Positions 12,424-24,191 of a DNA stretch of 64,000 bases are shown here, piece by piece. Origin of the DNA: Klebsiella grimontii (GTDB lineage: Bacteria > Pseudomonadota > Gammaproteobacteria > Enterobacterales > Enterobacteriaceae); contig NZ_FZTC01000014.1 in NCBI RefSeq assembly GCF_900200035.1, forward strand, positions 248,001 through 312,000. The letters run 5' to 3'. Under the pieces are notes generated by a model. That model was not told where the DNA came from and did no database searches. It saw nothing but the letters and a program-made list of their open reading frames with translations. Both the position numbers and the translations under genes were made by a program. Position 1 is the first letter of the stretch; each line of letters begins with the position of its first letter.

Positions 12424-12967
12424 TGCGTTATCAGAATTATTCGTTACGCATTCGCCAGACGGTTACGCGTCTGGCGATAATTCGATGAGATGACGTAAAA
12501 ATTGCAGGGTTAAGCATCTTTCAGACAAATCCTTAATCTTCCTGACATCTCTTTTAATTTTATTCTTAGCCTTCTTTATTTTGCGCTTTAATTAGCCCAT
12601 TAAGGGATTAATGAATTTAGTTGTATTATTTTGTTACATTCGGCGGGTGAGTTGCTGAATTAACACCCGTTTCCTCGCTATTATGAAAGCCATAAGCGCT
12701 GTACTCCGCAGTAAGAGTGCCTCTCCTGCGAAAACTGGTACTGTTAACGGTCACCAGAATGGCCTAAAATGCCGCTCGCGTCGCAAACTGACACTTTATA
12801 TTTTCCCCGCGAAGATATTTTGCTGCTTTAACTGTTACAAGTTTGTTGGTTGTTTTCTTACCGATATTCATAACGTTAATTTGCCTCGTTTGTTGGTTGA
12901 TTTTTCCTCAGGGCGAATATCGGCTGTAAATAATGGGTTTTTGAGCTCTGTTGGCATTCGTGCTGGC
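12424..12967. other. cra-mraZ intergenic region
   Basis: About 540 bases without a supported gene. A GC-rich hairpin with CGCCAGACG / CGTCTGGCG arms at 12453-12476 may end cra transcription, though no T run follows. The rest is AT-rich; an open frame at 12683-12994 has no recognisable product and runs into the mra promoter, so I do not call it. Confidence 0.6.
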
Positions 12968-12997
12968 TTGACAAGCTTTTCCTCCGCTCCGTAAACT
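12968..12997 (+). promoter_or_regulatory. mra promoter of the dcw cluster
   Basis: TTGACA (12968-12973) is followed after 17-18 bases by GTAAACT (12991-12997). This agrees with my memory of E. coli Pmra, which drives the first half or more of the division and cell-wall cluster. Confidence 0.85.
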
Positions 12998-13005
12998 CCT
13001 TCTTG

Positions 13006-13030
13006 TGGGAATTTGTGGGGTAAAGTGGCG
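13006..13030 (+). promoter_or_regulatory. MraZ operator (three TGGNG/TGGGA repeats)
   Basis: TGGGA at 13006, TGGGG at 13016 and TGGCG at 13026 are spaced exactly 10 bases apart. MraZ binds such TGGGN-N5 direct repeats just downstream of its promoter and represses its own operon in E. coli. The third copy deviates by one base (C for G). Confidence 0.8.
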
Positions 13031-13048
13031 AAAAGGGGTGAGGCTGGC

Positions 13049-13507
13049 ATGTTCCGTGGGGCAACGTTAGTCAATCTCGACAGCAAAGGCCGTCTGGCCG
13101 TACCGACGCGCTACCGCGACGGGCTGATCGAGGATGCTTCCGGTCAATTGGTGTGCACCATTGACATCCATCACCCGTGCCTGCTGCTTTACCCTTTGCC
13201 TGAATGGGAAATCATTGAGCAAAAATTATCGCGTTTATCGAGCATGAACCCCACCGAGCGGCGCGTACAGCGTTTGCTTTTGGGACATGCCAGCGAATGT
13301 CAGATGGATAGCGCCGGGCGGCTATTAATAGCGCCGGTGCTGCGGCAACATGCCGGGCTGACAAAAGAAGTGATGCTGGTCGGGCAGTTCAATAAGTTTG
13401 AGCTGTGGGATGAAACGACCTGGTATCAACGGGTCAAGGAAGATATCGACGCTGAGCAGTCCGCTTCCGGGGAACTGTCGGAGCGCCTGCAGGATTTGTC
13501 TTTGTAA
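13049..13507 (+). CDS. mraZ: Transcriptional regulator MraZ
   Basis: MraZ (152 aa, as in E. coli) is an AbrB-type DNA-binding protein that represses the dcw cluster; it forms ring-shaped oligomers in the family. Two SpoVT/AbrB-like repeats are visible, with [13 protein letters not shown] at about residues 11-23 and [13 protein letters not shown] at about 88-100. The ATG at 13049 has GAGG upstream; a longer frame from 13013 would overlap the operator repeats. rsmH follows at once. Confidence 0.95.
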   Translation: MFRGATLVNLDSKGRLAVPTRYRDGLIEDASGQLVCTIDIHHPCLLLYPLPEWEIIEQKLSRLSSMNPTERRVQRLLLGHASECQMDSAGRLLIAPVLRQHAGLTKEVMLVGQFNKFELWDETTWYQRVKEDIDAEQSASGELSERLQDLSL

Positions 13508-13508
13508 A

Positions 13509-14450
13509 ATGATGGAAAATTATAAACACACTACGGTACTGCTGGATGAAGCCGTTAACGGCCTGAATATTCGTCCAAATGGTATCTACATTGATGGTAC
13601 CTTTGGTCGCGGCGGCCACTCGCGCCTGATTCTCTCCCAGCTGGGAGCGGAGGGACGTCTGCTGGCGATCGATCGCGATCCGCAGGCTATCGCCGTCGCG
13701 AAAACTATCGATGATCCCCGCTTTTCCATCGTTCATGGTCCTTTTTCTCAGCTGGCCGACTATGTTGGCGAGCGCAATCTCACCGGTAAGATCGACGGTA
13801 TTTTGCTCGATCTTGGCGTCTCCTCGCCGCAGCTGGATGACGCTGAACGTGGTTTTTCGTTTATGCGCGATGGCCCGCTGGATATGCGTATGGATCCGAC
13901 GCGCGGTCAATCTGCCGCTGAATGGCTACAAACCGCCGACGAGGCGGACATCGCCTGGGTTATCAAAACCTTTGGCGAAGAGCGCTTTGGTAAACGCATC
14001 GCCCGCGCCATCGTCGAACGCAACCGCATCGAACCGATGACCCGCACCAAAGAGCTGGCGGAAGTCGTTGCGGCGGCGACGCCGGTGAAAGACAAATTCA
14101 AACATCCCGCGACCCGTACCTTCCAGGCGGTGCGCATTTGGGTGAACAGTGAACTGGAGGAGATAGAGCAGGCGCTAAAAAGCTCGCTCAGCGTGCTGGC
14201 CCCGGGCGGGCGGCTCTCAATCATCAGTTTCCACTCGCTGGAAGACCGTATTGTGAAGCGCTTTATGCGCGAGCAAAGCCGCGGTCCGCAGGTTCCGGCA
14301 GGGTTACCGATGACCGAAGAGCAGCTTAAAAAACTGGGCGGCCGTGAGCTAAGAGCATTAGGCAAGTTGATGCCGGGCGAAAAAGAGGTAGCTGAAAATC
14401 CTCGTGCCCGTAGTTCAGTTCTGCGTATTGCAGAGAGGACGAACGCATGA
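13509..14450 (+). CDS. rsmH: 16S rRNA (cytosine-1402-N4) methyltransferase
   Basis: RsmH (MraW, 313 aa as in E. coli) methylates the N4 atom of C1402 in the 30S decoding centre using S-adenosylmethionine. The SAM-binding motif [10 protein letters not shown] lies at about residues 33-42. The start is the double ATG one base after the mraZ stop; a longer frame beginning inside mraZ is not needed. Its TGA overlaps the ftsL ATG (ATGA), which points to coupling. Confidence 0.96.
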   Translation: MMENYKHTTVLLDEAVNGLNIRPNGIYIDGTFGRGGHSRLILSQLGAEGRLLAIDRDPQAIAVAKTIDDPRFSIVHGPFSQLADYVGERNLTGKIDGILLDLGVSSPQLDDAERGFSFMRDGPLDMRMDPTRGQSAAEWLQTADEADIAWVIKTFGEERFGKRIARAIVERNRIEPMTRTKELAEVVAAATPVKDKFKHPATRTFQAVRIWVNSELEEIEQALKSSLSVLAPGGRLSIISFHSLEDRIVKRFMREQSRGPQVPAGLPMTEEQLKKLGGRELRALGKLMPGEKEVAENPRARSSVLRIAERTNA

Positions 14451-14812
14451 TCGGCAGAGTGACAGAAGCCCTAAGCAAGGTGAAAGGGTCGATAGGAAGC
14501 AACGAGCGCCATGCTTTGCCTGGCGTGATCGGAGACGACCTTCTGCGGTTTGGGAAGCTGCCACTCTGCCTGTTCATTTGCATCATTATCACGGCGATTA
14601 CGGTGGTGACAACGGCGCACCATACTCGCCTCTTAACCGCGCAGCGCGAACAGCTGGTGCTGGAACGCGACGCGCTGGATATTGAATGGCGCAACCTGAT
14701 CCTCGAAGAGAACGCTCTCGGCGATCACAGTCGGGTTGAGCGGATCGCGACCGAGAAGCTGCAGATGCAGCACGTCGATCCATCACAAGAAAATATCGTT
14801 GTACAGAAATAA
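14447..14812 (+). CDS. ftsL: Cell division protein FtsL
   Basis: FtsL (121 aa, equal to E. coli) is a bitopic inner-membrane divisome protein that joins FtsB and FtsQ and helps activate FtsWI. One membrane segment is at about residues 38-57. The periplasmic part is rich in heptad leucines ([20 protein letters not shown]), consistent with a coiled coil. Overlaps rsmH by four bases; ftsI begins 15 bases on. Confidence 0.96.
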   Translation: MIGRVTEALSKVKGSIGSNERHALPGVIGDDLLRFGKLPLCLFICIIITAITVVTTAHHTRLLTAQREQLVLERDALDIEWRNLILEENALGDHSRVERIATEKLQMQHVDPSQENIVVQK

Positions 14813-14827
14813 GGATTATTGCGACGC

Positions 14828-16594
14828 ATGAAAGCAGCGCCGAAAACGCCAAAAGCAAAACGTCAGGAAGAACAGGCCAACTTTATCAGTTGGCGTTTTG
14901 CGTTGCTGTGCGGCTGTATTCTGCTGGCGCTGGGCTTCCTGCTGGGCCGCGTGGCCTGGCTACAGGTAATTAGCCCGGACATGCTGGTACGTCAGGGGGA
15001 CATGCGTTCTCTGCGCGTGCAGGAGGTCTCCACCGCGCGCGGCATGATAACCGATCGTTCCGGCCGCCCGCTGGCGGTGAGCGTACCGGTAAAAGCCATC
15101 TGGGCTGACCCGAAAGAGCTGCATGAAGCCGGCGGCGTGACGCTCGACAACCGCTGGAAGGCGCTGGCCGATGCGCTGAATATGCCGCTGGATCAGCTGG
15201 CATCGCGTATCAATACCAATCCGCGGATGCGTTTTATCTATCTGGCGCGTCAGGTTAACCCTGATATGGCCGATTACATCCGCAAACTCAAGCTGCCGGG
15301 CATTCATCTGCGGGAAGAGTCGCGCCGCTACTATCCGTCGGGCGAAGTAACCGCTCACCTCATTGGCTTCACTAACGTCGATAGCCAGGGGATTGAGGGC
15401 GTTGAGAAGAGCTTTGATAAGTGGCTCACCGGCCAGCCCGGCGAGCGTATCGTGCGTAAAGACCGCTACGGGCGGGTCATCGAAGATATCTCGTCTACCG
15501 ATAGCCAGGCCGCGCATAACCTGGCGCTGAGCATTGATGAGCGCCTGCAGGCGCTGGTGTATCGCGAGCTGAATAATGCGGTGGCGTTTAACAAAGCGGA
15601 GTCAGGTACTGCGGTTCTGGTTGACGTCAACACCGGCGAAGTGCTGGCGATGGCCAACAGCCCATCCTACAACCCGAACAATTTCGCGGGCACCTCCAAA
15701 GATACCATGCGTAACCGCGCCATTACCGACGTGTTTGAGCCAGGTTCAACGGTAAAACCGATGGTAGTGATGACGGCGCTTCAGCGCGGCATTGTTAACG
15801 AAAATACCGTACTGAACACCATTCCCTATCGAATTAACGGCCACGAAATCAAAGACGTGGCGCGCTACAGCGAATTGACCCTGACCGGGGTGCTACAGAA
15901 GTCGAGTAACGTCGGTGTTTCCAAGCTGGCGTTAGCGATGCCGTCCTCAGCGTTAGTAGACACTTACTCACGTTTTGGACTTGGAAAAGCGACCAATTTG
16001 GGGTTGGTCGGAGAACGCAGTGGCTTATACCCTCAAAAACAACGGTGGTCTGACATAGAGAGGGCCACCTTTTCTTTCGGCTATGGGCTAATGGTAACCC
16101 CGTTACAGTTAGCGCGAGTCTACGCAACGATCGGCAGCTACGGCATCTATCGCCCGCTGTCGATTACCAAAGTTGATCCACCGGTTCCGGGCGAGCGCGT
16201 CTTCCCGGAATCACTCGTTCGTACCGTTGTTCACATGATGGAAAGCGTAGCGCTGCCCGGCGGCGGCGGCGTGAAGGCGGCGATTAAAGGCTATCGCATC
16301 GCTATTAAAACCGGTACGGCGAAGAAAGTGGGGCCCGACGGCCGCTACATCAACAAATATATTGCTTACACCGCAGGCGTTGCGCCCGCCAGCCACCCGC
16401 GTTTTGCGCTGGTGGTGGTGATCAACGATCCGCAGGCGGGTAAATACTATGGCGGCGCCGTTTCCGCGCCGGTCTTCGGTGCCATCATGGGCGGCGTACT
16501 GCGTACCATGAACATTGAACCGGATGCGCTGGCAACGGCTGAAAAAAGTGAATTAGTGATTAATCAAGGCGAGGGAACAGGTGGCAGATCGTAA
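14828..16594 (+). CDS. ftsI: Septal peptidoglycan transpeptidase FtsI (PBP3)
   Basis: FtsI (588 aa) cross-links septal peptidoglycan and is the target of aztreonam and many cephalosporins. One membrane anchor is near residues 20-40. The penicillin-binding motifs are intact: S307 in STVK, S359 in SSN, and K494 in KTGT. The sequence around 333-340 ([12 protein letters not shown]) is the usual one, without the YRIN/YRIK duplication known from some resistant E. coli. ATG 14828 gives the E. coli length; a TTG at 14819 is too near the AAGGA site. It overlaps murE by 14 bases. Confidence 0.97.
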   Translation: MKAAPKTPKAKRQEEQANFISWRFALLCGCILLALGFLLGRVAWLQVISPDMLVRQGDMRSLRVQEVSTARGMITDRSGRPLAVSVPVKAIWADPKELHEAGGVTLDNRWKALADALNMPLDQLASRINTNPRMRFIYLARQVNPDMADYIRKLKLPGIHLREESRRYYPSGEVTAHLIGFTNVDSQGIEGVEKSFDKWLTGQPGERIVRKDRYGRVIEDISSTDSQAAHNLALSIDERLQALVYRELNNAVAFNKAESGTAVLVDVNTGEVLAMANSPSYNPNNFAGTSKDTMRNRAITDVFEPGSTVKPMVVMTALQRGIVNENTVLNTIPYRINGHEIKDVARYSELTLTGVLQKSSNVGVSKLALAMPSSALVDTYSRFGLGKATNLGLVGERSGLYPQKQRWSDIERATFSFGYGLMVTPLQLARVYATIGSYGIYRPLSITKVDPPVPGERVFPESLVRTVVHMMESVALPGGGGVKAAIKGYRIAIKTGTAKKVGPDGRYINKYIAYTAGVAPASHPRFALVVVINDPQAGKYYGGAVSAPVFGAIMGGVLRTMNIEPDALATAEKSELVINQGEGTGGRS

Positions 16595-18068
16595 TTTGCG
16601 CGACCTTCTCGCTCCGTGGGTGCCAAATGCGCCGGAGCGAATTCTGCGAGAAATGACGCTGGACAGCCGGGTGGCTGCTTCTGGCGATCTTTTTGTCGCG
16701 GTTTTAGGTCATCAGGCGGACGGGCGTCGTTATATCCCGCAGGCGATAGCGCAAGGTGTTGCTGCCATTATTGCTGAGGCCAAAGATGAGGCTCATGATG
16801 GCGAAATCCGTGAAATGCACGGTGTGCCGGTTATCTATCTGAGCCAACTCAACGAGCGCTTATCCGCGCTGGCCGGACGTTTTTACCATCAGCCTTCGGA
16901 ACAACTGCGCCTGGTTGGCGTCACCGGGACTAACGGCAAGACCACCACCACCCAACTGCTGGCGCAATGGGCGCAGCTGCTGGGAGAAACCAGCGCGGTC
17001 ATGGGAACCGTAGGCAATGGCCTGCTGGAGAAAGTTATCCCCACGGAAAACACCACCGGTTCGGCGGTTGATGTTCAACACGTACTCTCTGGCCTGGCAG
17101 GGCAGGGGGCGACGTTCGCCGCGATGGAAGTCTCTTCCCACGGGCTGGTGCAGCATCGCGTCGCCGCGCTGCAGTTTGCCGCGTCGGTCTTCACCAACCT
17201 GAGCCGCGATCACCTTGATTATCACGGTGATATGGAGCATTACGAAGCGGCGAAATGGCTGCTCTATTCAACCCATCATTGCGGTCAGGCGATTGTCAAT
17301 GCGGACGATGAAGTCGGTCGCCGCTGGCTGGCGAAGCTGCCGGATGCGGTGGCCGTATCAATGGAAGACCACATTAACCCGAACTGCCGGGGGCGTTGGC
17401 TGAAAGCAACCGCCGTGAACTATCACGACAGCGGCGCCACCATTCAGTTTGCCTCCAGTTGGGGCAACGGCGAGATCGAAAGCCGCCTGATGGGCGCCTT
17501 CAACGTTAGCAACCTGCTGCTGGCGTTAGCCACTCTGCTGGCGCTGGGCTATCCGCTGGCCGAACTGCTGAAAACCGCCGCGCGCCTGCAGCCGGTTTGC
17601 GGGCGTATGGAAGTGTTCAGCGCGCCGGGTAAACCGACCGTCGTGGTTGATTATGCCCACACGCCCGACGCGCTGGAAAAAGCGCTGCAGGCGGCGCGTC
17701 TGCACTGCAACGGTAAACTGTGGTGCGTGTTCGGCTGCGGCGGAGACCGCGACAAAGGCAAGCGCCCGCTGATGGGGGCGATCGCCGAAGAGTTTGCCGA
17801 TATCGTGGTTGTCACCGATGACAACCCGCGTACCGAAGAGCCGCGGGCGATTATCAACGATATCCTGGCCGGTATGCTCGATGCGGGCCATGCCAAAGCG
17901 GTGGAAGGGCGCGCGGAGGCGGTGACCAACGCGGTAATGCAGGCGAAAGAAAACGACGTCGTTCTGGTGGCGGGTAAAGGCCACGAGGATTATCAAATTG
18001 TCGGCAATCGCCGACTCGATTACTCCGATCGCGTCACCGTGGCGCGTCTGCTGGGGGCGGTAGCATGA
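16581..18068 (+). CDS. murE: UDP-MurNAc-L-Ala-D-Glu:meso-diaminopimelate ligase
   Basis: MurE (495 aa) adds meso-diaminopimelate to the peptidoglycan precursor in the cytoplasm with ATP. The P-loop [13 protein letters not shown] lies at about residues 111-123. The lysine in EAAKWLLYS (about K224) is the one carbamylated in this family, and DNPR near 413-416 is the signature for meso-DAP. The start is GTG inside the end of ftsI. murF overlaps by four bases. Confidence 0.97.
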   Translation: MADRNLRDLLAPWVPNAPERILREMTLDSRVAASGDLFVAVLGHQADGRRYIPQAIAQGVAAIIAEAKDEAHDGEIREMHGVPVIYLSQLNERLSALAGRFYHQPSEQLRLVGVTGTNGKTTTTQLLAQWAQLLGETSAVMGTVGNGLLEKVIPTENTTGSAVDVQHVLSGLAGQGATFAAMEVSSHGLVQHRVAALQFAASVFTNLSRDHLDYHGDMEHYEAAKWLLYSTHHCGQAIVNADDEVGRRWLAKLPDAVAVSMEDHINPNCRGRWLKATAVNYHDSGATIQFASSWGNGEIESRLMGAFNVSNLLLALATLLALGYPLAELLKTAARLQPVCGRMEVFSAPGKPTVVVDYAHTPDALEKALQAARLHCNGKLWCVFGCGGDRDKGKRPLMGAIAEEFADIVVVTDDNPRTEEPRAIINDILAGMLDAGHAKAVEGRAEAVTNAVMQAKENDVVLVAGKGHEDYQIVGNRRLDYSDRVTVARLLGAVA

Positions 18069-19423
18069 TTCGCTTGACTCTCAGCCAGCTTGCCGACATT
18101 ACGCGCGGCGAGCTGCACGGCAGCGATGTGGCGATCGAAGACGTCACCACTGACACCCGTAAGGTCACGGCGGGCTGCCTGTTCGTGGCGCTAAAAGGCG
18201 AGCGCTTTGACGCACATGACTTTGCCGAACAGGCTAAGGCTGCCGGCGCGGGCGCATTGTTGGTCAGCCGGCGGCTGGCCTGCGATTTGCCGCAGGTGGT
18301 GGTGAAGGATACGCGTCTGGCGTTCGGCGAACTGGCCGCGTGGGTGCGCCAGCAGGTTCCGGCGCGCGTGGTCGCGCTGACCGGATCTTCAGGCAAGACC
18401 TCGGTCAAAGAGATGACCGCCGCGATTCTGAGCCAGTGCGGCAATACGCTGTATACCGCTGGCAACCTGAACAATGATATCGGCGTGCCGATGACGCTGC
18501 TGCGTCTCACCAAAGAATATGACTACGCGGTTATCGAACTAGGCGCCAATCACCAGGGCGAAATTGCCTGGACCGTCAGCCTGACGCGACCTGAAGCGGC
18601 GTTAGTGAATAACCTGGCCGCCGCGCACCTGGAAGGTTTTGGTTCCCTGGAAGGCGTGGCGAAAGCGAAGGGCGAAATTTACACCGGCCTGCCGCTCAAC
18701 GGCATCGCGATTATGAACGCCGACAATAATGACTGGCTGAACTGGCAAAGCGTCATTGGCGATCGTAAAACCTGGCGCTTCTCGCCGAACGCCGCCAATA
18801 GCGACTTCACGGCAACCAACGTTCATGTGACTTCGCACGGGACCGAATTTACTCTGCAAACCCCAACCGGCAGCGTTGATGTGCTGCTGCCGCTGCCGGG
18901 GCGCCATAACATCGCCAACGCGCTGGCCGCAGCGGCGCTTTCCATGGCGGTAGGCGCGACGCATGAGGCAATTAAAGCGGGGCTGAAAGATCTGAAAGCG
19001 GTGCCGGGGCGTTTATTCCCGATTCAGCTGACCGATAGCCAGCTCCTGCTGGATGATTCCTATAACGCTAACGTCGGCTCGCTGACCGCCGCGGTGCAGG
19101 TGCTATCTGAGATGCCGGGCTACCGGGTGCTGGTGGTCGGCGATATGGCTGAACTCGGCGCGGAAAGCCAGGCGTGCCATCGCCAGGTGGGCGAAGCGGC
19201 AAAAGCAGCCGGGCTCGATCGCGTACTGAGCGTAGGTTCCTTGAGCGCGGAGATCAGCGGCGCCAGCGGCGTCGGTGAACACTTTAACGATAAAGCGCTG
19301 CTGGTAACGCGGCTGCAAGCGCTGCTGTCAGAACACAAAATTATGACCATTTTAGTGAAGGGTTCACGTAGTGCCGCCATGGAAGTGGTAGTACGCGCAT
19401 TACAGGAGAACGGAACATGTTAG
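18065..19423 (+). CDS. murF: UDP-MurNAc-tripeptide:D-alanyl-D-alanine ligase
   Basis: MurF (452 aa, as in E. coli) attaches the D-Ala-D-Ala dipeptide to the UDP-MurNAc-tripeptide, the last cytoplasmic step before MraY. The P-loop [11 protein letters not shown] stands near residues 107-117, with the N-terminal UDP-binding domain before it and the Mur ligase C-terminal domain after about 320. It starts within the murE stop (ATGA) and ends inside the beginning of mraY, the dense packing expected of the dcw cluster. Confidence 0.97.
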   Translation: MIRLTLSQLADITRGELHGSDVAIEDVTTDTRKVTAGCLFVALKGERFDAHDFAEQAKAAGAGALLVSRRLACDLPQVVVKDTRLAFGELAAWVRQQVPARVVALTGSSGKTSVKEMTAAILSQCGNTLYTAGNLNNDIGVPMTLLRLTKEYDYAVIELGANHQGEIAWTVSLTRPEAALVNNLAAAHLEGFGSLEGVAKAKGEIYTGLPLNGIAIMNADNNDWLNWQSVIGDRKTWRFSPNAANSDFTATNVHVTSHGTEFTLQTPTGSVDVLLPLPGRHNIANALAAAALSMAVGATHEAIKAGLKDLKAVPGRLFPIQLTDSQLLLDDSYNANVGSLTAAVQVLSEMPGYRVLVVGDMAELGAESQACHRQVGEAAKAAGLDRVLSVGSLSAEISGASGVGEHFNDKALLVTRLQALLSEHKIMTILVKGSRSAAMEVVVRALQENGTC

Positions 19424-20499
19424 TATGGCTGGCCGAACATTTGGTCAAATATTATTCAGGCTTTAACGTCTTTTCCTACCTGACGTTTCGCGCCATCGTC
19501 AGCCTGCTGACCGCGCTGTTCATCTCTTTGTGGATGGGCCCGCGCATGATTGCCCGTCTGCAAAAACTCTCCTTTGGCCAGGTTGTGCGTAATGATGGCC
19601 CGGAATCTCACTTTAGTAAGCGCGGTACGCCAACGATGGGTGGGATTATGATCCTGACCGCCATTGTGGTCTCCGTTCTGCTGTGGGCTTACCCATCCAA
19701 CCCCTACGTCTGGTGCGTACTGACGGTTCTGGTCGGCTACGGCATCATCGGCTTCGTCGATGACTATCGCAAAGTGGTGCGTAAAGATACCAAAGGCCTG
19801 ATTGCCCGCTGGAAATACTTCTGGATGTCGGTGATTGCGCTGGGCGTTGCCTTTGCGCTGTACATGGCGGGGAAAGATACGCCGGCGACTCAACTGGTGG
19901 TGCCGTTCTTCAAAGACGTCATGCCGCAGCTGGGCCTGTTCTACGTCCTGCTGGCCTACTTTGTCATCGTCGGAACCGGGAATGCGGTCAACCTGACCGA
20001 CGGCCTCGATGGGCTGGCGATTATGCCGACCGTATTTGTTGCCGCCGGATTCGCGCTGGTCGCGTGGGCGACGGGGAACATGAATTTCGCCAACTACCTG
20101 CATATCCCTTATTTGCGTCATGCCGGTGAACTGGTGATCGTCTGTACGGCGATTGTCGGCGCGGGGCTGGGCTTCTTGTGGTTTAACACCTATCCGGCGC
20201 AGGTCTTTATGGGCGATGTGGGTTCTCTGGCGCTCGGCGGTGCGCTGGGTATTATCGCCGTGCTGCTGCGCCAGGAGTTTCTGCTGGTGATTATGGGCGG
20301 CGTATTCGTAGTGGAAACGCTCTCGGTGATTCTGCAGGTCGGCTCCTTCAAGCTGCGCGGTCAGCGCATTTTCCGCATGGCGCCGATCCACCATCACTAT
20401 GAACTGAAAGGCTGGCCGGAACCGCGCGTGATCGTGCGCTTCTGGATTATTTCGCTGATGCTGGTGCTGATAGGCCTGGCGACGCTGAAGGTACGTTAA
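19417..20499 (+). CDS. mraY: Phospho-MurNAc-pentapeptide translocase MraY
   Basis: MraY (360 aa) transfers phospho-MurNAc-pentapeptide from UDP to undecaprenyl phosphate to make lipid I at the inner membrane. About ten membrane segments are evident from hydrophobic stretches. Family catalytic aspartates lie in GFVDDYRK (about 115-116) and in [19 protein letters not shown] (about 267). [20 protein letters not shown] marks the conserved C-terminal loop. It overlaps murF by seven bases and precedes murD by 2. Confidence 0.97.
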   Translation: MLVWLAEHLVKYYSGFNVFSYLTFRAIVSLLTALFISLWMGPRMIARLQKLSFGQVVRNDGPESHFSKRGTPTMGGIMILTAIVVSVLLWAYPSNPYVWCVLTVLVGYGIIGFVDDYRKVVRKDTKGLIARWKYFWMSVIALGVAFALYMAGKDTPATQLVVPFFKDVMPQLGLFYVLLAYFVIVGTGNAVNLTDGLDGLAIMPTVFVAAGFALVAWATGNMNFANYLHIPYLRHAGELVIVCTAIVGAGLGFLWFNTYPAQVFMGDVGSLALGGALGIIAVLLRQEFLLVIMGGVFVVETLSVILQVGSFKLRGQRIFRMAPIHHHYELKGWPEPRVIVRFWIISLMLVLIGLATLKVR

Positions 20500-20501
20500 T
20501 C

Positions 20502-21818
20502 ATGGCAGATTATCAGGGTAAAAAAGTCGTCATTATTGGGCTGGGTATGACCGGCCTGTCATGCGTGGACTTTTTCATGGCCCGCGGCGTGACGCCGCGG
20601 GTGATGGATACCCGCGTTGCGCCTGCGGGGCTGGATAAACTGCCGGAAGCCGTTGAGCGCTATGTTGGCGGTCTGAACGAAGACTGGCTGTTGACGGCTG
20701 ACCTGATTGTCGCCAGCCCGGGCATCGCGCTGGCGCATCCTTCCCTGAGCGCGGCGGCGGATGCAGGCGTAGAAATTGTCGGCGATATCGAACTGTTCTG
20801 CCGCGAGGCGCAGGCGCCGATTATTGCTATCACCGGGTCTAACGGTAAAAGCACCGTCACTTCGCTGGTAGGGGAAATGGCGAAGGCGGCGGGTCTGGAC
20901 GTCGGCGTAGGCGGCAATATTGGCCTGCCGGCGCTGATGCTGCTGGATCCTGAGCGCGAACTCTATGTCCTGGAGCTTTCCAGCTTCCAGTTGGAAACCA
21001 CTTCGAGCCTGCGGGCGGTAGCGGCGACGATCCTTAACGTCACCGAAGATCATATGGACCGCTATCCGCTGGGGCTCCAGCAGTACCGCGCCGCCAAACT
21101 GCGAGTTTACGAAAATGCGCGAGCCTGTATCGTCAACGCCGACGATGCGTTAACCATGCCGGTACGCGGCGCTGACGATCGTTGCATCAGCTTCGGCGTA
21201 GACGTTGGCGACTATCACCTGAATCGTCAGCAAGGGGAAACCTGGCTGCGCGTTAAAGGCGAGAAAGTGCTCAACGTCAAAGAGATGAAGATTAGCGGCC
21301 AGCACAACTACAGTAACGCCCTGGCTGCGCTGGCCCTGGCGGACGCCGCAGGTTTGCCGCGCGCCAGCAGCCTGAAAGCGCTGACGACATTTACCGGCCT
21401 GGCGCATCGTTTCCAGCAGGTGCTGGAGCACAACGGCGTGCGCTGGATCAACGATTCTAAAGCCACGAACGTCGGCAGTACTGAAGCGGCGCTCAATGGA
21501 CTGCAGCTTGACGGAACGCTGTATCTGCTGCTGGGCGGCGATGGGAAATCGGCTGATTTCACGCCGTTAAGCCGTTACCTGACCGGCGACAACGTCCGCC
21601 TGTACTGCTTTGGCCGCGACGGCGCGCAGCTGGCTGCCCTTCGCCCGGATGTCGCTGTGCAAACGGAAACCATGGAGCAGGCGATGCGCCAGATTGCGCC
21701 ACAGGTTGTCCCGGGCGATATGGTTCTGCTATCCCCGGCGTGCGCCAGCCTCGATCAGTTTAAAAACTTTGAACAACGCGGCGACGTCTTTGCTCGCCTG
21801 GCGAAGGAGTTAGGTTGA
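20502..21818 (+). CDS. murD: UDP-MurNAc-L-alanine:D-glutamate ligase
   Basis: MurD (438 aa) adds D-glutamate to UDP-MurNAc-L-Ala using ATP. The P-loop [12 protein letters not shown] is near residues 111-122, and the lysine of [10 protein letters not shown] (about 198) is the one carbamylated in Mur ligases. Its TGA shares a base with the ATG of ftsW (TGATG). The length matches E. coli MurD. Confidence 0.97.
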   Translation: MADYQGKKVVIIGLGMTGLSCVDFFMARGVTPRVMDTRVAPAGLDKLPEAVERYVGGLNEDWLLTADLIVASPGIALAHPSLSAAADAGVEIVGDIELFCREAQAPIIAITGSNGKSTVTSLVGEMAKAAGLDVGVGGNIGLPALMLLDPERELYVLELSSFQLETTSSLRAVAATILNVTEDHMDRYPLGLQQYRAAKLRVYENARACIVNADDALTMPVRGADDRCISFGVDVGDYHLNRQQGETWLRVKGEKVLNVKEMKISGQHNYSNALAALALADAAGLPRASSLKALTTFTGLAHRFQQVLEHNGVRWINDSKATNVGSTEAALNGLQLDGTLYLLLGGDGKSADFTPLSRYLTGDNVRLYCFGRDGAQLAALRPDVAVQTETMEQAMRQIAPQVVPGDMVLLSPACASLDQFKNFEQRGDVFARLAKELG

Positions 21819-23077
21819 TGCGTTTATCACTCCCGCGCCTGAAAATGCCACGGCTGAGACTGCCGCGTCTGCCGGGAATGTTTATTTTCGCATGGCTGTT
21901 CGCCGCGCTGAAAGGCTGGGTGATGGGCTCGCGGCAAAAAGATACCGATAGTCTGGTCATGTATGACCGGATGCTGCTGTGGCTGACCTTTGGCCTGGCC
22001 GCGATCGGCTTCATTATGGTGACCTCGGCGTCGATGCCGGTAGGCCAGCGTCTGGCTAACGATCCATTTCTGTTTGCCAAGCGCGATGGCTTATACATCC
22101 TGCTGGCTTTAGGGCTGGCGATGGTGACGCTGCGCCTGCCGATGGAGTTCTGGCAGCGCCATAGTACCGCGATGCTGATCGCCTCTATCGTCATGCTGCT
22201 GATTGTTCTGGTGGTCGGCAGCTCGGTCAACGGCGCATCGCGCTGGATTGCGCTGGGGCCGCTGCGTATCCAGCCTGCGGAGTTCACCAAGCTGTCGCTG
22301 TTCTGCTACATCGCCAACTACCTGGTGCGTAAAGGCGACGAAGTGCGTAACAACCTGCGCGGCTTTTTAAAGCCGATGGGCGTGATTTTCGTACTGGCGA
22401 TTTTACTGCTGGCGCAGCCTGACCTCGGGACCGTCGTCGTGCTGTTTGTGACCACCCTGGCCATGTTGTTCCTGGCGGGGGCCAAGCTGTGGCAGTTCAT
22501 CGCCATTATCGGGATGGGGATCTCAGCGGTTGTCCTGCTGATTCTCGCCGAGCCGTATCGTATTCGCCGCGTAACCTCTTTCTGGAACCCGTGGGAAGAT
22601 CCGTTCGGCAGCGGCTATCAGCTGACCCAGTCGCTGATGGCTTTTGGTCGCGGCGAAATGTGGGGGCAAGGCCTGGGCAATTCGGTGCAGAAACTGGAGT
22701 ATTTGCCGGAGGCGCATACCGATTTCATCTTCGCCATTATCGGCGAAGAGCTCGGTTATATCGGTGTGGTACTCGCTCTTTTAATGGTATTCTTCGTCGC
22801 TTTTCGCGCCATGTCCATTGGCCGTAAGGCGCTGGAGATTGACCACCGTTTCTCCGGATTTCTGGCCTGCGCCATTGGAATTTGGTTTAGCTTCCAGGCT
22901 TTGGTTAACGTCGGCGCGGCGGCGGGTATGCTGCCAACTAAAGGCCTGACGCTGCCGCTGATCAGCTACGGCGGGTCAAGCTTGCTGATTATGTCGACGG
23001 CCATCATGTTGCTGTTACGAATTGATTATGAAACGCGCCTGGAAAAAGCCCAGGCGTTTACACGGGGTGTTCGATGA
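21818..23077 (+). CDS. ftsW: Septal peptidoglycan glycosyltransferase FtsW
   Basis: FtsW (419 aa; 414 in E. coli) is a SEDS-family polymerase working with FtsI at the septum. About ten membrane spans are visible, and the SEDS signature near [17 protein letters not shown] is present. The N-terminus is slightly longer than in E. coli through an additional Arg/Leu/Pro-rich repeat ([11 protein letters not shown]). I start at the ATG overlapping the murD stop, not the TTG just before it. murG overlaps by four bases. Confidence 0.96.
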   Translation: MRLSLPRLKMPRLRLPRLPGMFIFAWLFAALKGWVMGSRQKDTDSLVMYDRMLLWLTFGLAAIGFIMVTSASMPVGQRLANDPFLFAKRDGLYILLALGLAMVTLRLPMEFWQRHSTAMLIASIVMLLIVLVVGSSVNGASRWIALGPLRIQPAEFTKLSLFCYIANYLVRKGDEVRNNLRGFLKPMGVIFVLAILLLAQPDLGTVVVLFVTTLAMLFLAGAKLWQFIAIIGMGISAVVLLILAEPYRIRRVTSFWNPWEDPFGSGYQLTQSLMAFGRGEMWGQGLGNSVQKLEYLPEAHTDFIFAIIGEELGYIGVVLALLMVFFVAFRAMSIGRKALEIDHRFSGFLACAIGIWFSFQALVNVGAAAGMLPTKGLTLPLISYGGSSLLIMSTAIMLLLRIDYETRLEKAQAFTRGVR

Positions 23078-24144
23078 GCGGTCAGGAAAAGCGGTTAATG
23101 GTGATGGCGGGCGGTACCGGCGGACATGTGTTCCCGGGACTGGCGGTTGCGCACCATTTAATGGACCAGGGCTGGCAGGTTCGCTGGCTGGGCACCGCGG
23201 ATCGTATGGAAGCGGATTTAGTGCCGAAGAACGGCATTGAAATTGATTTCATTCAGATTTCCGGCCTGCGCGGCAAGGGCCTGAAGGCGCAGCTGCTGGC
23301 GCCGGTGCGTATTTTCAACGCCTGGCGTCAGGCGCGGGCGATTATGCAGCGTTTTCAGCCGGACGTGGTGCTGGGTATGGGCGGATACGTTTCCGGCCCC
23401 GGCGGTCTGGCGGCATGGTCGCTGGGGATCCCGGTTGTGCTGCATGAACAGAACGGTATTGCCGGCCTGACGAATAAATGGCTGGCGAAAATCGCTAAAA
23501 AAGTGATGCAGGCGTTCCCCGGCGCTTTCCCGCATGCTGATGTTGTGGGTAACCCGGTTCGCACCGATGTGCTGGCGCTGGCGCTGCCGGAGCAGCGGTT
23601 AGCCGGACGTCAGGGACCGATTCGCGTATTGGTGGTGGGCGGTTCGCAGGGCGCGCGCGTGCTCAATCAGACGATGCCGCAGGTGGCGGCGAAGCTCGGT
23701 GTTTCTGTCACCATCTGGCACCAGAGCGGTAAAGGCGGTCAGGAAACCGTGCAGCAGGCCTATTGCGATGCCGGGCAGCCTCAGCACAAAGTTACCGAGT
23801 TTATTGACGACATGGCGGCGGCATATGCCTGGGCCGATGTTGTTGTGTGTCGTTCCGGAGCGCTGACGGTGAGCGAAATTGCCGCCGCTGGTTTACCGGC
23901 GCTGTTTGTGCCTTTTCAGCACAAAGATCGTCAGCAGTACTGGAATGCGCTGCCGCTGGAGAAAGCCGGGGCAGCGAAGATCCTTGAGCAGCCGCAGTTT
24001 ACCGTGGAGGCCGTCGCGCAAACCCTGGCAAGTTGGGATCGCGAAACGCTGCTGGATATGGCGGAGCGAGCGCGTAGAGCCTCGATTCCGGACGCTACCG
24101 AACGGGTAGCAGAAGAAGTGAGCGCCGCAGCACTGGCGCGCTAA
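23074..24144 (+). CDS. murG: Undecaprenyl-PP-MurNAc-pentapeptide GlcNAc transferase
   Basis: MurG (356 aa) is a GT28 glycosyltransferase that adds GlcNAc to lipid I to make lipid II on the inner face of the membrane. The N-terminal [14 protein letters not shown] motif (about residues 14-27) and the donor-binding [10 protein letters not shown] region (about 189-198) are intact. murC follows after 47 bases containing a small GTGAT/ATCAC inverted repeat. Confidence 0.97.
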   Translation: MSGQEKRLMVMAGGTGGHVFPGLAVAHHLMDQGWQVRWLGTADRMEADLVPKNGIEIDFIQISGLRGKGLKAQLLAPVRIFNAWRQARAIMQRFQPDVVLGMGGYVSGPGGLAAWSLGIPVVLHEQNGIAGLTNKWLAKIAKKVMQAFPGAFPHADVVGNPVRTDVLALALPEQRLAGRQGPIRVLVVGGSQGARVLNQTMPQVAAKLGVSVTIWHQSGKGGQETVQQAYCDAGQPQHKVTEFIDDMAAAYAWADVVVCRSGALTVSEIAAAGLPALFVPFQHKDRQQYWNALPLEKAGAAKILEQPQFTVEAVAQTLASWDRETLLDMAERARRASIPDATERVAEEVSAAALAR

Positions 24145-24191
24145 TCGCGGTGATGATCACCGTCCGAATAAAGAAGTTGATGGCGTAAAGA

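Noticed and set aside
12683..12994. 103-codon frame upstream of mraZ
   Set aside because: It runs into the mra promoter, has no known product and no supporting ribosome site.
14828..16594. YRIN/YRIK insertion in FtsI near residue 333
   Set aside because: The sequence reads [12 protein letters not shown] as in wild-type E. coli; the single PYRIN is the normal text, not the duplicated form linked to aztreonam resistance.
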